Source: Pseudomonas sp. dw_358 (GTDB lineage: Bacteria; Pseudomonadota; Gammaproteobacteria; Pseudomonadales; Pseudomonadaceae). Taken from it: a stretch of 64,000 bases of DNA. The stretch covers positions 62,001-126,000 of the forward strand of contig NZ_JAAVUX010000006.1 in NCBI RefSeq assembly GCF_018449655.1, given 5' to 3'. A program made the translations under genes and the position numbers. How positions within the stretch are numbered: position 1 is the first letter of the stretch; each line of letters begins with the position of its first letter. Below the pieces are notes generated by a model that saw only the letters and a program-made list of their open reading frames with translations, was not told the DNA's origin and did not search any database. Shown piece by piece: positions 9,213-18,988 of the stretch.

Positions 9213-10178
9213 ATGCGCACCCTGACTTTGCGCCGCAGTCTTTTCGCCCTGTTTGCCGCCGCCGTTTCCTTCGGCGTGCTCAGCCAGGCCCAGGCCGATA
9301 CCCTGCGTATCGGTTACCAGAAATACGGCACTCTGGTGCTGCTCAAGGCCCGTGGCACGCTCGAAAAGCGCCTGGCCGAGCAGGGTGTGCAGGTGCAATG
9401 GACCGAGTTCCCGGGCGGCCCGCAACTGCTGGAAGGTTTGAACGTGGGCTCCATCGACTTTGGCGTGACCGGCGAAACCCCCCCCGTGTTTGCCCAGGCC
9501 GCCGGTGCCGACTTGCTCTATGTGGCCTATGAGCCGCCAGCGCCCCACAGCGAGGCAATCCTGGTGCCCAAGGATTCGCCGATCAAATCGGTGGCCGACC
9601 TCAAGGGCAAGAAAGTGGTCCTGAACAAGGGCTCCAATGTGCACTACCTGCTGCTTCGTGCATTGGCGGATGCCGGCCTCAAATACACCGATATTCAGAC
9701 CGTGTTCCTGCCCCCGGCCGATGCACGTGCGGCATTCGAGCGGGGCGCGGTGGACGCCTGGGTGATCTGGGACCCGTACCAGGCCGCCGCCGAAAACCAG
9801 CTCCAGGCGCGCACCCTGCGTGACGCCGAAGGCCTGGCCGACAACCATCAGTTCTACCTGGCCACCAAGCCCTTTGCCCAGCAACATCCGCAGGTGATCG
9901 CCACGGTGATCGACGAAGTGCGCTCGGTGGGCGAATGGTCCAAGGCCCACCCCGACGAAGTGACCGCGCAAGTCGCACCGCTGCTGGGGCTGCCGGCCGA
10001 CATCACCCTGACCTCGGTCAAGCGCCAAGGCTACGGGGCCGGATTCATCACCCCCGAGGTGGTAGCCGCGCAGCAGAAAATCGCCGACAGCTTCTATCAA
10101 CTCAAGCTGATCCCAAAGCCGCTGGTGGTCAAAGACGTGATCTGGACACCGCCGGCCAAGGTCGTCACTGCCCAATAA
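9213..10178 (+). CDS. ssuA: Aliphatic sulfonate-binding protein SsuA
   Basis: 321-residue periplasmic binding protein. The signal peptide ends SQAQA and the mature start DTLRIGYQKYGTLVLLKARG is characteristic of SsuA. Other family stretches are EFPGGPQLLEGLNVGSIDFGVTGETPPVFAQAAGADL and AWVIWDPYQAAAE. It captures alkanesulfonates for SsuCB. GAGAG lies upstream of the ATG. It begins the ssuADCBF run, with 53 bp to ssuD. It shares its fold with TauA but clearly belongs to the SsuA branch. Confidence 0.93.
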   Translation: MRTLTLRRSLFALFAAAVSFGVLSQAQADTLRIGYQKYGTLVLLKARGTLEKRLAEQGVQVQWTEFPGGPQLLEGLNVGSIDFGVTGETPPVFAQAAGADLLYVAYEPPAPHSEAILVPKDSPIKSVADLKGKKVVLNKGSNVHYLLLRALADAGLKYTDIQTVFLPPADARAAFERGAVDAWVIWDPYQAAAENQLQARTLRDAEGLADNHQFYLATKPFAQQHPQVIATVIDEVRSVGEWSKAHPDEVTAQVAPLLGLPADITLTSVKRQGYGAGFITPEVVAAQQKIADSFYQLKLIPKPLVVKDVIWTPPAKVVTAQ

Positions 10179-10231
10179 GCCTTTAGGGACCTGCCCGTAC
10201 CGGCCCGTCCCGACCCTTAGGAGACAACTCC

Positions 10232-11380
10232 ATGAGCCTCAATATTTTCTGGTTTCTGCCTACCCACGGTGACGGCCATTACCTTGGCACCTCCGAGGGC
10301 GCGCGGGCAGTGGATCACGGCTATTTGCAACAGATCGCCCAAGCGGCCGACCGGCTGGGTTTTGGCGGGGTGCTGATCCCTACCGGGCGTTCCTGCGAGG
10401 ATTCCTGGCTGGTGGCGGCCTCGTTGATTCCGGTGACCCAGCGTCTGAAGTTTCTGGTGGCCCTGCGCCCCGGCATCATTTCGCCCACGGTCGCGGCCCG
10501 TCAGGCGGCGACCCTGGATCGCTTGTCCGGTGGACGTGCGCTGTTCAATTTGGTGACGGGAGGCGATCCCGACGAACTGGCCGGTGACGGCCTGTTTCTT
10601 ACCCATGAAGAACGTTATGAAGCCTCGGTGGAATTCACCCGCATCTGGCGTCGCGTGCTGGAAGGCGAAACCGTCGACTATGACGGCAAGCACCTGACCG
10701 TCAAAGGCGCCAAGCTGCTCTACCCGCCCATCCAGCAACCGCGTCCACCGCTGTATTTCGGTGGTTCATCGGATGCCGCCCAGGACCTGGCCGCCGAGCA
10801 GGTCGAGCTGTACCTGACCTGGGGCGAGCCGCCGGCCGCCGTCGCCGAGAAAATTGCCGCCGTACGGGATAAGGCCGCTGCCCTGGGCCGTACCGTACGC
10901 TTCGGCATTCGCCTGCACGTGATTGTGCGCGAGACCAATGCCGAAGCCTGGCAGGCCGCCGACCGCCTGATCGCCCATGTGGACGACGAGACCATTGCCC
11001 GCGCCCAGGCGTCTTTGGCGCGCTTCGATTCGGTCGGCCAGCAACGCATGGCTGCGCTCCACGGTGGCAGCAAGGACAAGCTCGAAGTCAGCCCTAACTT
11101 GTGGGCCGGTGTCGGCCTGGTCCGTGGCGGTGCTGGCACGGCGCTGGTGGGCGATGGCCCGACCGTGGCCGAGCGGGTCAAGGAGTATGCGGCGCTGGGT
11201 ATCGACACCTTCATCTTCTCCGGGTATCCCCACCTGGAAGAGTCCTACCGCGTTGCCGAGCTGCTGTTCCCCCACCTCGATGTCGAGCGTCCGGGTCTGC
11301 CTGAAGGTGCCAGCTACGTCAGCCCGTTTGGCGAGATGGTCGCCAACGACATCCTGCCCAAAGCAACGGCAAAGAGCTGA
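10232..11380 (+). CDS. ssuD: FMNH2-dependent alkanesulfonate monooxygenase SsuD
   Basis: 382-residue bacterial-luciferase-like monooxygenase that splits alkanesulfonates into aldehyde and sulfite. The N-terminus [49 protein letters not shown] and the C-terminal [19 protein letters not shown] are all standard SsuD stretches. It needs reduced FMN from a reductase, normally SsuE; no ssuE is present between lsfA and ssuF. The ATG follows TAGGAGACAACTCC. It acts in the cytoplasm on substrate brought in by SsuABC, and only 10 bp separate it from ssuC. Confidence 0.95.
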   Translation: MSLNIFWFLPTHGDGHYLGTSEGARAVDHGYLQQIAQAADRLGFGGVLIPTGRSCEDSWLVAASLIPVTQRLKFLVALRPGIISPTVAARQAATLDRLSGGRALFNLVTGGDPDELAGDGLFLTHEERYEASVEFTRIWRRVLEGETVDYDGKHLTVKGAKLLYPPIQQPRPPLYFGGSSDAAQDLAAEQVELYLTWGEPPAAVAEKIAAVRDKAAALGRTVRFGIRLHVIVRETNAEAWQAADRLIAHVDDETIARAQASLARFDSVGQQRMAALHGGSKDKLEVSPNLWAGVGLVRGGAGTALVGDGPTVAERVKEYAALGIDTFIFSGYPHLEESYRVAELLFPHLDVERPGLPEGASYVSPFGEMVANDILPKATAKS

Positions 11381-11390
11381 GGGCAGCACC

Positions 11391-12188
11391 ATGAACAATC
11401 CTTGGTTACATCGCGCAGCGCCGTGGGTGCTGCCGATTCTGTTGCTGTTGGTATGGCAGCTGTCGGTCAGTGCCGGGTGGCTGTCGACGCGCATTCTGCC
11501 ATCGCCCAGCGCAGTGGTAGAGGCGGGCGTGAGTCTGGTGCGCAGCGGCGAGATCTGGACCCACTTGGGCATCAGCACCTGGCGTGCGGCCGTAGGCTTT
11601 GCCATCGGTGGCTCCATCGGTCTGGCGTTGGGGTTCATCACCGGCCTGTCGGCCTGGGGTGAGCGCCTGCTGGACAGCTCCATTCAAATGATTCGCAACG
11701 TGCCACACCTGGCGCTTATTCCACTGGTGATCCTGTGGTTCGGCATCGACGAGACCGCGAAGATTTTCCTCGTGGCCCTGGGCACCTTGTTCCCGATTTA
11801 CCTGAACACCTACCACGGTATCCGCAACATCGATCCGGCATTGGTGGAGATGTCACGCAGCTATGGCCTGTCGGGTTTCGGCCTGTTCCGGCAAGTGATA
11901 CTGCCGGGTGCGCTGCCGTCTATTCTGGTGGGCGTGCGTTTTGCCCTGGGTTTCATGTGGTTGACATTGATTGTCGCGGAGACCATTTCCGCCAGCTCCG
12001 GTATCGGTTATCTGGCCATGAACGCCCGGGAATTTCTGCAAACTGATGTGGTTGTGCTGGCCATTGTCCTGTACGCCATCCTCGGCAAGCTGGCCGACTT
12101 GGCAGCCCGGGGGCTGGAGCGTGTATGCCTGCGCTGGCACCCGGCCTATCAGGTGAAACCCTCGAATTTGAAAAGGAGCGCAGCATGA
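11391..12188 (+). CDS. ssuC: Alkanesulfonate ABC transporter permease SsuC
   Basis: 265-residue inner-membrane permease with about six hydrophobic segments and the EAA loop [27 protein letters not shown]. The start at 11391 ([12 protein letters not shown]) lies 10 bp after ssuD with GAGGGCAG upstream; the frame is open much further upstream but inside ssuD. Its stop overlaps the ssuB start by 4 bp (12185-12188). It pairs with ATPase SsuB and receives substrate from SsuA. Confidence 0.93.
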   Translation: MNNPWLHRAAPWVLPILLLLVWQLSVSAGWLSTRILPSPSAVVEAGVSLVRSGEIWTHLGISTWRAAVGFAIGGSIGLALGFITGLSAWGERLLDSSIQMIRNVPHLALIPLVILWFGIDETAKIFLVALGTLFPIYLNTYHGIRNIDPALVEMSRSYGLSGFGLFRQVILPGALPSILVGVRFALGFMWLTLIVAETISASSGIGYLAMNAREFLQTDVVVLAIVLYAILGKLADLAARGLERVCLRWHPAYQVKPSNLKRSAA

Positions 12189-12997
12189 CCGTGCTCAAGG
12201 AAAGCCCTCCGCATTTGCTGCGGGGCATCCCGCTGGCAGTGCGCGGTGTGCGCAAGGCGTTCGGTGACCGCGAAGTGTTGCGCGGGATTGACCTGCATAT
12301 TCCGGCCGGCCAGTTTGTGGCCATTGTCGGCCGCAGCGGTTGCGGCAAGAGTACCTTGCTCAGACTGCTGGCCGGTCTCGACGCGCCCACCAGTGGGCAA
12401 CTGCTGGCGGGCAGCGCCCCCCTTGGGGACGCCCGCGAGGACACCCGGCTGATGTTCCAGGAAGCCCGTTTGCTGCCTTGGAAGAAAGTGATCGACAACG
12501 TCGGCCTGGGCCTTAAAGGCAATTGGCGCCCGCAGGCCTTGCAGGCGCTGGAAGCGGTCGGCCTGGCAGAACGGGCCAACGAATGGCCTACGGCGCTGTC
12601 CGGCGGGCAAAAGCAGCGAGTGGCGCTGGCTCGCGCGCTGATCCACAAACCGCGCTTGCTGCTGTTGGATGAACCGCTCGGGGCGCTGGATGCGCTGACC
12701 CGTATTGAAATGCAGCAACTGATCGAGCGGCTCTGGCAGCAGCATGGTTTCACGGTTTTGCTGGTTACCCACGACGTGGCTGAAGCCGTGGCGGTGGCCG
12801 ACCGGGTGATTCTGATCGAGGACGGCGAAATCGGTCTCGACCTTGCCGTCAACCTGCCGCGCCCACGGGTACGCGGTTCACACCGGTTGGCTTCGCTTGA
12901 AGCGGAGGTCTTGCACAGGGTGCTGGCATTGCCTGGCAATCCGCCGGACCCGGAACCTACATCACCGTTGCCGACGCAGTTGCGTTGGGCGCTTTAA
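12185..12997 (+). CDS. ssuB: Alkanesulfonate ABC transporter ATPase SsuB
   Basis: 270-residue ATPase. Walker A is GRSGCGKST, the signature [15 protein letters not shown], Walker [13 protein letters not shown], and the switch His is in [11 protein letters not shown]. The C-terminal tail [21 protein letters not shown] is typical of SsuB. The ATG at 12185 overlaps the ssuC stop and has AAGGAGCGC upstream. It powers sulfonate import with SsuC. Confidence 0.93.
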   Translation: MTVLKESPPHLLRGIPLAVRGVRKAFGDREVLRGIDLHIPAGQFVAIVGRSGCGKSTLLRLLAGLDAPTSGQLLAGSAPLGDAREDTRLMFQEARLLPWKKVIDNVGLGLKGNWRPQALQALEAVGLAERANEWPTALSGGQKQRVALARALIHKPRLLLLDEPLGALDALTRIEMQQLIERLWQQHGFTVLLVTHDVAEAVAVADRVILIEDGEIGLDLAVNLPRPRVRGSHRLASLEAEVLHRVLALPGNPPDPEPTSPLPTQLRWAL

Positions 12998-13020
12998 TTT
13001 CATACTGGGAGGACTGCACC

Positions 13021-13236
13021 ATGAGTATCAAGGCAATCAACGTACGCAACCAGTTCAAAGGTACCGTCAAGGAAATCATCGAAGGCCCGGTGCTCTCGGA
13101 AATCGACGTGCAGACGGCGTCGGGCATTGTCACTTCGGTAATCACCACGCGCTCGGTGAAAGAGCTGGAGTTGGTGGTAGGCAGTGAGGTGATCGCGTTT
13201 GTGAAGTCGACCGAGGTCTCGATCGCCAAGTTGTAA
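13021..13236 (+). CDS. ssuF: SsuF, molybdopterin-binding-like (Mop/TOBE) protein
   Basis: 71-residue single Mop/TOBE domain (MSIKAINVRNQFKGTVKEI... ending EVSIAKL). Members of this family bind molybdate or other oxyanions. In Pseudomonas, ssuF is the last gene of the ssu operon and is reported to be needed for sulfonate or sulfate-ester use, with an unsettled biochemical role. The start at 13021 has GGGAGGACTGCACC upstream and lies 23 bp after ssuB. A 7-bp inverted repeat (GGCTGCC/GGCAGCC, 13249-13274) follows but lacks a T-tract. Confidence 0.88.
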   Translation: MSIKAINVRNQFKGTVKEIIEGPVLSEIDVQTASGIVTSVITTRSVKELELVVGSEVIAFVKSTEVSIAKL

Positions 13237-13285
13237 GTTGTGCATGAGGGCTGCCGGCTTCATTGCGGGCAGCCTTGCAAGGCCA

Positions 13286-13903
13286 TCAGCGCCGAGCCAG
13301 AAATGGCGGCAGATACAGCCCCACATACGCATCGAACACCCGCATGCCTTCCTCGGCCATGCGCGCGGTGATGTGCCCATGCAACTGCACTGAACGCGCA
13401 TAGACCCGATCCCCCAACTCCATGGCCAGGGCGAACACGTCCACATCCTCCGGCAGGCGCGGCAGTTCGAAGTATTGATCGAACAAGTTCTGCATCAGCT
13501 CACCGAGCTCCAGATCATGTTGTCGATCAGCCTGGGTAACCTCAGTCAGACCGTGCTGGGCCAGGATCAGCTGCCGGGCGGCTGCGTCCACTTCGTAGAT
13601 CTCCAGCATGCGCATTTCCACCAGTCGGGACAGATCACGCCAGCTGTGCAACGGGATGCTGATCGGCGCTTGCAGGCAGGCGCGGAAGGCGCGGTGTACG
13701 TCAGCTGTCAGCGCTTCCAGCAATGCCGGGACGCTGGCGAAAAAGTGGTAGACCGAGGAGGGCGGGATCTGCGCGCGTTCGGCGACAGCATAGATCGACA
13801 GGCTGGCGACCCCTTCGCTGGCCAATAGCTCGCGGGCCGCTTCGAGAATCGAGTCGATACGGGCCTGGCTGCGGGCGCGGGGTTTGCGGGGCGTAGTCGT
13901 CAT
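13286..13903 (-). CDS. TetR-family transcriptional regulator
   Basis: 205-residue regulator. The N-terminal HTH is clear (ARSQARIDSILEAARELLASEG, then IYAVAERAQIPPSSVYHFFASVPALLEAL), followed by a helical ligand-binding domain. The start at 13903 (MTTTPRKPRARSQ) follows a basic leader; a longer frame upstream runs into the REP element. It faces away from spuI and converges on ssuF. Its targets are unknown: the neighbouring spu genes are possible but not shown by any operator. Confidence 0.82.
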   Translation of the reverse strand: MTTTPRKPRARSQARIDSILEAARELLASEGVASLSIYAVAERAQIPPSSVYHFFASVPALLEALTADVHRAFRACLQAPISIPLHSWRDLSRLVEMRMLEIYEVDAAARQLILAQHGLTEVTQADRQHDLELGELMQNLFDQYFELPRLPEDVDVFALAMELGDRVYARSVQLHGHITARMAEEGMRVFDAYVGLYLPPFLARR

Positions 13904-13935
13904 GCGGCTGAGTATACGGGGCGGGCATCCGTTGT

Positions 13936-13997
13936 TGTAGGACCGAGCTTGCTCGGGAAGGGCGTATTGGCCGTTCCCGGGCGAACCCGGTGCTACA
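13936..13997. repeat. REP/REPIN element
   Basis: TGTAG at 13936 opens GACCGAGCTTGCTCGGGAA; after a spacer the opposite arm TTCCCGGGCGAACCCGG closes with CTACA (13993-13997). It lies between the spuI stop and the TetR start, both on the minus strand. It matches the core word at 5491. Confidence 0.75.
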
Positions 13998-14011
13998 GGA
14001 GGCAACCGTTC

Positions 14012-15388
14012 TTACACCGTATGCAGATACCAGTTGTACTCAAGGTCGGAGATGGAATGCTCGAACTCTTCCAGCTCGCTTTCCTTGCACGCGACAAAAA
14101 TGTCGATGTACTTGGGGTCGATGTAACGGGCGAGGATTTCGCTGTCGTCCAGCTCGCGCAAGGCATCGCGCAGGTTGTTCGGCAGGCTCTGCTCATTCTG
14201 CTCGTAGGAGTTGCCCTCCACCGGATCGTTCGGTTCGACCTGATTGGTCAGGCCGTGGTGAACGCCGGCCAGCACCGCGGCCATCAGCAGGTAGGGGTTG
14301 GCATCGGCGCCGGCCACCCGGTGTTCCAGGCGAACGGCATCCGGGGTCCCGGTGGGCACTCGCAGCGCCACGGTGCGGTTGTCGAGGCCCCAGCAAGGCG
14401 AGTTGGGCACGTAGAACTGAGCACCGAAGCGGCGGTACGAGTTGACGTTCGGGCACAGGAACGCCATGGACGCGGGCAGGGTCTCGAGCACACCGCCGAT
14501 GGCGTGACGCAATGCGGCGTTCTGCTCGGGATCCTCACTGGTGAAAATGTTGCGGCCGTCCTTGTCCAGAATCGAGATGTGCACGTGCAGGCCATTGCCC
14601 GCCTGGCCAGGATAGGGTTTGGCCATGAAGGTGGTGTCCATTTCATGGTCGTAGGCGATGTTCTTGATCAGTCGCTTGAGCAGTACTGCGTAGTCACAGG
14701 CCTTGATCGGGTCGGCCACGTGATGCAGGTTGACTTCGAACTGCGCCGGGGCGCTTTCCTTGACGATGGCGTCGGCCGGAATGCCCTGCTCCTTGGCGCC
14801 TTCGAGAATGTCCTGGAGGCAATCGACGTATTCGTCGAGGTCGTCGATCAGGTAGACCTGGGTCGAATGCGGGCGTTTGCCCGAGATCGGTGAGCGTGGC
14901 GGCTGCGGGCGGCCGTTCACGTTCTCTTGATCGATCAGGTAGAACTCCAGCTCGAAGGCGGCGCAGATGGTCAGCCCCAGATCATCGAACTTGCTCACCA
15001 CCTGGCGCAGCACTTCCCGAGGGTCGGCAAAGAAGGGCGTGCCCTCCAGTTCGTGCATGGTCATCAACAATTGAGCCGTCGGGCGCTTCTGCCAGGGCTC
15101 GTTGGACAGGGTGTCGGGGATCGGATAGCAGATGCGATCGGCGTCGCCGATATCCAGACCCAGGCCCGTGCTTTCCACTGTCGAGCCGTTGATGTCGAGG
15201 GCGAAGAGCGAGGCCGGCAGGTTGATGCCTTTTTCGTAAACCTTGTGGAGGCTGGTGCGTTCGATTCGTTTGCCACGAACGACACCGTTCATATCTGCAA
15301 TCAGAAGGTCGACGTACAGAACCTCAGGATGTTCCTTAAGGAATGCGTTCGCTTCGTTAAGCTGAACGGCACGCGGGGGTACCGACAT
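14012..15388 (-). CDS. spuI: Glutamine-synthetase-like gamma-glutamylpolyamine synthetase SpuI
   Basis: 458-residue member of the glutamine synthetase superfamily (PuuA/SpuI branch). It joins glutamate to an amine with ATP, rather than making glutamine. Beta-grasp stretch YVDLLIADMNGVVRGKRI, catalytic stretch FELEFYLID, ATP-site NGLHVHISILD, and LEHRVAGADANPYLLMAA are visible. In P. aeruginosa spuI is divergent from spuABCDEFGH, as here. It shares the fold with spuB but is clearly distinct. The long 745-bp divergent gap probably carries both promoters. Substrate preference among putrescine, spermidine, cadaverine and other amines cannot be read from sequence. Confidence 0.88.
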   Translation of the reverse strand: MSVPPRAVQLNEANAFLKEHPEVLYVDLLIADMNGVVRGKRIERTSLHKVYEKGINLPASLFALDINGSTVESTGLGLDIGDADRICYPIPDTLSNEPWQKRPTAQLLMTMHELEGTPFFADPREVLRQVVSKFDDLGLTICAAFELEFYLIDQENVNGRPQPPRSPISGKRPHSTQVYLIDDLDEYVDCLQDILEGAKEQGIPADAIVKESAPAQFEVNLHHVADPIKACDYAVLLKRLIKNIAYDHEMDTTFMAKPYPGQAGNGLHVHISILDKDGRNIFTSEDPEQNAALRHAIGGVLETLPASMAFLCPNVNSYRRFGAQFYVPNSPCWGLDNRTVALRVPTGTPDAVRLEHRVAGADANPYLLMAAVLAGVHHGLTNQVEPNDPVEGNSYEQNEQSLPNNLRDALRELDDSEILARYIDPKYIDIFVACKESELEEFEHSISDLEYNWYLHTV

Positions 15389-16133
15389 GATGCAACACCT
15401 TTGTTGTTAAAAATATCAATCATTGGGCTCAAGCTGAATCAGTCAATCGGAAAGCCATACTGAAGTCAAGCGAGCCCAGTTTTGCCCTAAAGGGGCGCTC
15501 AAAAGCAGTTTTTGCAACATTTTGGGGCGATTCAGGCCGCTTCCGTGACCCGATCTCCCGCCCGTGAAGCGCCCCGTGTTGTATTTTTTACGGGGGTGTT
15601 GTGAAAAAAAATGAACAGCGCTAAGCTCGATCGCAACCCATAACAGCAATAATACCGGGGGATCATATGCCACACTTGCCTTCGAACGGCGCTAGCGCGG
15701 CTTCGCGACTCGGCCCATTGCCGAATATAAATTACGCGCGCTTGTCGAAGCTCTCCGCCCAGTGTGCCGCTGCAAGTGCCTTGCCGTCGATGCCTCGATT
15801 CTCCCAAATCACGGGGTGTCTGGCCGATATAATTGACAGCCGACCCGCAGCTTTTTCATTTCTTGATGCTTCACGCCCGCCTCAACCCTATCACGATAGC
15901 AGCTCTGCGTCGGGCTTCTTGCTCATCGCCCGGCAAGCCTTTTGCACCGGGGGTGCGCCGGCTGCCTGAAAAATCGGCCGGCTGAATGCTCGAACCCGCA
16001 GGCCGCCGGCTCTTTCGACACAAAAAGTGCAGCGCAATCCTGCTACCTTGAAGCTTGCAAGACAAAACGACGCACAAGCGTCAAAGCGCCTGGCGCCCCT
16101 GCGCGCCCGGGTTTTCTACCTCCTGAGGTATTT
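15389..16133. promoter_or_regulatory. Divergent spuI/spuB control region
   Basis: A 745-bp region between divergent synthetase genes. I find no gene with recognisable homology. One plus-strand frame (15667-15969, 100 codons) has a fair Shine-Dalgarno (GGGGGA, 4-bp spacing) but its translation is of low complexity with no clear family. Near spuI a possible minus-strand promoter pairs TTGACT with ATGATT. The spuB start is set by CCTGAGGTATTT before 16134. P. aeruginosa has spuA at this position; here it is absent or decayed. Confidence 0.5.
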
Positions 16134-17492
16134 ATGAGCAACAGCCTCGACCAGCTCACCGATTGGTTGAAAGAACACAAGATCACCGAAGTCGAGTGCC
16201 TGATCGCCGACTTGACCGGGATCACTCGTGGCAAGATCTCCCCTACCAACAAGTTCATCGCTGAAAAGGGCATGCGCCTGCCTGAAAGTGTCTTGTTGCA
16301 GACGGTGACCGGCGACTACGTCGAAGACGACATCTATTACGAGCTGCTGGACCCGGCCGACATCGACATGCTCTGCCGCCCCGACGAGAACGCGGTGTTT
16401 CTCGTGCCTTGGGCCATCGAACCCACGGCGCAGGTGATCCACGACACCTACGACAAACAGGGTAACCCCATCGAGTTGTCGCCACGCAACGTGCTCAAAA
16501 AGGTGTTGAAGCTCTATACCGATCGCGGCTGGCAGCCCATTGTGGCGCCGGAAATGGAGTTCTATCTGACCAAGCGCCACGAAGACCCGGATTTCCCGCT
16601 GGAGCCGCCCATCGGCCGTTCCGGGCGCCCGGAAACCGGCCGGCAGTCGTTCTCCATCGAGGCTGCGAACGAGTTCGACCCGCTGTTCGAAGACGTCTAC
16701 GACTGGTGCGAGGCGCAGAATCTCGACCTCGACACCCTGATCCACGAGGACGGCACCGCGCAGATGGAGATCAACTTCCGTCACGGCAACGCCCTGCATC
16801 TGGCCGACCAGATTCTGGTGTTCAAGCGCACCATGCGCGAGGCTGCCCTCAAGCACAACGTGGCGGCGACCTTCATGGCCAAGCCCATGACCGGCGAGCC
16901 CGGCAGTGCGATGCACCTGCACCAGAGCATCGTCGATATCCACACCGGCAAGAACATCTTCTCCAATGAAGAAGGTGGGATGAGCCAGCTGTTCCTCAAC
17001 CACATTGGCGGCCTGCAAAAGTACATCCCCGAACTGCTGCCGCTGTTTGCCCCCAACGTCAACTCATTCCGTCGTTTCCTGCCCGACACCTCGGCGCCGG
17101 TCAACGTCGAGTGGGGTGAAGAAAACCGCACCGTCGGCCTGCGGGTACCGGACGCCGGCCCACAGAACCGCCGAGTGGAAAACCGCCTGCCGGGCGCCGA
17201 CGCCAACCCGTATCTGGCCATCGCTGCCAGCCTGCTGTGCGGCTATATCGGCATGGTCGAGGGGATCAACCCCAGCGCACCGGTGCAGGGACGTGGTTAT
17301 GAGCGACGCAATCTGCGTCTGCCACTGACCATCGAAGACGCCCTGGAGCGCATGGAAAACAGCAAGACCATCGAGAAGTACCTGGGCAAGAAATTCATTG
17401 TCGGCTACGTGGCGGTCAAGCGTGCCGAGCATGAAAACTTCAAACGCGTGATCAGCTCGTGGGAGCGCGAGTTCCTGCTGTTCGCCGTGTGA
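16134..17492 (+). CDS. spuB: Glutamine-synthetase-like gamma-glutamylpolyamine synthetase SpuB
   Basis: 452-residue glutamine synthetase homologue, first gene of the plus-strand spu run. Visible are CLIADLTGITRGKISP, EMEFYLTKR, the Glu-rich HEDGTAQMEINFRHGNA, ATP/ammonia-site GSAMHLHQSIVD, and NRTVGLRVPDAGPQNRRVENRLPGADANPYLA. It should glutamylate putrescine or another amine as the first step of the gamma-glutamylation route. The start at 16134 (MSNSLDQLTDWL) is preferred over an open extension to 15942. It lies 29 bp before spuC. GS-type adenylylation is not expected in this branch. Confidence 0.9.
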   Translation: MSNSLDQLTDWLKEHKITEVECLIADLTGITRGKISPTNKFIAEKGMRLPESVLLQTVTGDYVEDDIYYELLDPADIDMLCRPDENAVFLVPWAIEPTAQVIHDTYDKQGNPIELSPRNVLKKVLKLYTDRGWQPIVAPEMEFYLTKRHEDPDFPLEPPIGRSGRPETGRQSFSIEAANEFDPLFEDVYDWCEAQNLDLDTLIHEDGTAQMEINFRHGNALHLADQILVFKRTMREAALKHNVAATFMAKPMTGEPGSAMHLHQSIVDIHTGKNIFSNEEGGMSQLFLNHIGGLQKYIPELLPLFAPNVNSFRRFLPDTSAPVNVEWGEENRTVGLRVPDAGPQNRRVENRLPGADANPYLAIAASLLCGYIGMVEGINPSAPVQGRGYERRNLRLPLTIEDALERMENSKTIEKYLGKKFIVGYVAVKRAEHENFKRVISSWEREFLLFAV

Positions 17493-17521
17493 CCAGACCG
17501 TATTAGACAGGGAGCCTGAAG

Positions 17522-18886
17522 ATGACTACCCACAACCCGCAAACCCTCGCCTGGCAAGCCCTCAGTGGTGAGCATCACCTGGCGCCCTTCAGCGACTATA
17601 AACAGCTGAAGGAAAAGGGCCCGCGGATCATCACCAAAGCCCACGGCGTGCACCTGTGGGACAGTGAGGGCAACAAGATACTCGACGGCATGGCCGGTCT
17701 TTGGTGCGTGGCGATCGGTTACGGTCGCGACGAGCTTGCTGACGCGGCGAGCCAGCAGATGCGCGAGTTGCCCTACTACAACCTGTTCTTCCAGACCGCG
17801 CACCCGCCGGCACTGGAACTGGCCAAAGTCGTGGCCGAGGTCGCGCCTGAGGGTATGAGCCACGTGTTTTTCACCGGCTCCGGCTCCGAGGGCAATGACA
17901 CGGTACTGCGCCTGGTCCGCCATTATTGGACGCTCAAGGGGCAGCCGCAGAAGAAGGTGGTCATCAGTCGCTTGAACGGCTATCACGGCTCCACGGTGGC
18001 GGGCGCGAGCCTGGGCGGCATGAGTGGCATGCACGAGCAGGGCGATCTGCCCATCCCGGGCATCGTGCATATTGCTCAGCCTTATTGGTTCGGCGAGGGC
18101 GGCGACATGAGCCCTGACGAGTTTGGCATCTGGGCGGCCGACCAACTGGAACAGAAGATTCTCGAACTGGGCGTGGATCAGGTCGCCGCCTTCATTGCAG
18201 AGCCGATCCAGGGCGCTGGCGGGGTCATCATTCCCCCTGACAGCTACTGGCCGCGCATCAAGGAAATCCTTGCCCGCTACGACATTCTATTCGTGGCTGA
18301 CGAGGTGATCTGTGGGTTTGGCCGCACCGGTGAATGGTTCGGCAGTGACTACTATGGCCTCAAACCCGACCTCATGACCATCGCCAAGGGCTTGACCAGT
18401 GGCTACATCCCCATGGGCGGTGTGATCGTGCGCAACGAAGTAGTCAAGGTGATCAACGAAGGCGGTGATTTCAACCACGGCTTCACCTATTCGGGGCATC
18501 CGGTGGCGGCGGCAGTGGCCCTGGAAAACATCCGCATTCTGCGCGATGAAAAAATTATCGAACGGGTGAAAAGCAAAACGGCACCGTATTTGCAGAAACG
18601 TCTGCGCGAGCTCGCCGAACACCCATTGGTGGGCGAAGTTCGCGGCTTGGGCATGTTGGGGGCGATAGAACTGGTGGCGGACAAGCAGACTCGCCAGCGC
18701 CATGAAGGCTTGGGCGTGGGGATGATCTGCCGGCAGTTCTGTTTCGATAATGGCCTGATCATGCGGGCGGTGGGGGACACCATGATCATCGCACCGCCAC
18801 TGGTGATCAGTTTTGCCGAGATTGACGAGTTGATTGAAAAGGCACGCTTGTGCCTTGACCTCACACTCGAAGCCATCAATGGCTAA
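17522..18886 (+). CDS. spuC: Putrescine/polyamine:pyruvate aminotransferase SpuC
   Basis: 454-residue class III PLP aminotransferase. The PLP lysine is Lys289 in [18 protein letters not shown]. Other marks are [28 protein letters not shown], and [18 protein letters not shown] with the Asp that binds the pyridine nitrogen. In Pseudomonas SpuC moves the amino group of putrescine to pyruvate, giving 4-aminobutanal and alanine. GGGAGCCTGAAG precedes the ATG. It forms a block with spuB and is followed after 102 bp by spuD. Confidence 0.92.
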   Translation: MTTHNPQTLAWQALSGEHHLAPFSDYKQLKEKGPRIITKAHGVHLWDSEGNKILDGMAGLWCVAIGYGRDELADAASQQMRELPYYNLFFQTAHPPALELAKVVAEVAPEGMSHVFFTGSGSEGNDTVLRLVRHYWTLKGQPQKKVVISRLNGYHGSTVAGASLGGMSGMHEQGDLPIPGIVHIAQPYWFGEGGDMSPDEFGIWAADQLEQKILELGVDQVAAFIAEPIQGAGGVIIPPDSYWPRIKEILARYDILFVADEVICGFGRTGEWFGSDYYGLKPDLMTIAKGLTSGYIPMGGVIVRNEVVKVINEGGDFNHGFTYSGHPVAAAVALENIRILRDEKIIERVKSKTAPYLQKRLRELAEHPLVGEVRGLGMLGAIELVADKQTRQRHEGLGVGMICRQFCFDNGLIMRAVGDTMIIAPPLVISFAEIDELIEKARLCLDLTLEAING

Positions 18887-18988
18887 ATGCTAGGCTTGCC
18901 TGGCACAAGGAGCGACCGTCCACGGGCGGCCGCAAGGAAGTTGAAATCGGTTGTGCAGACCAGGTTCAAAATAATTGGAGCAATACGC

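Noticed and set aside
8478..10175. Long minus-strand frame over lsfA and ssuA
   Set aside because: Crosses two well-supported genes and contains no recognisable domain or ribosome-binding site.
15490..15530. Possible sigma-54 promoter in the spu gap (TTTTTGCA region)
   Set aside because: The GG element at the correct 10-bp distance from GC is missing.
15667..15969. 100-codon frame in the spuI-spuB gap
   Set aside because: Has a ribosome-binding site but no recognised family and weak codon bias; not annotated as a gene, recorded as a finding only.
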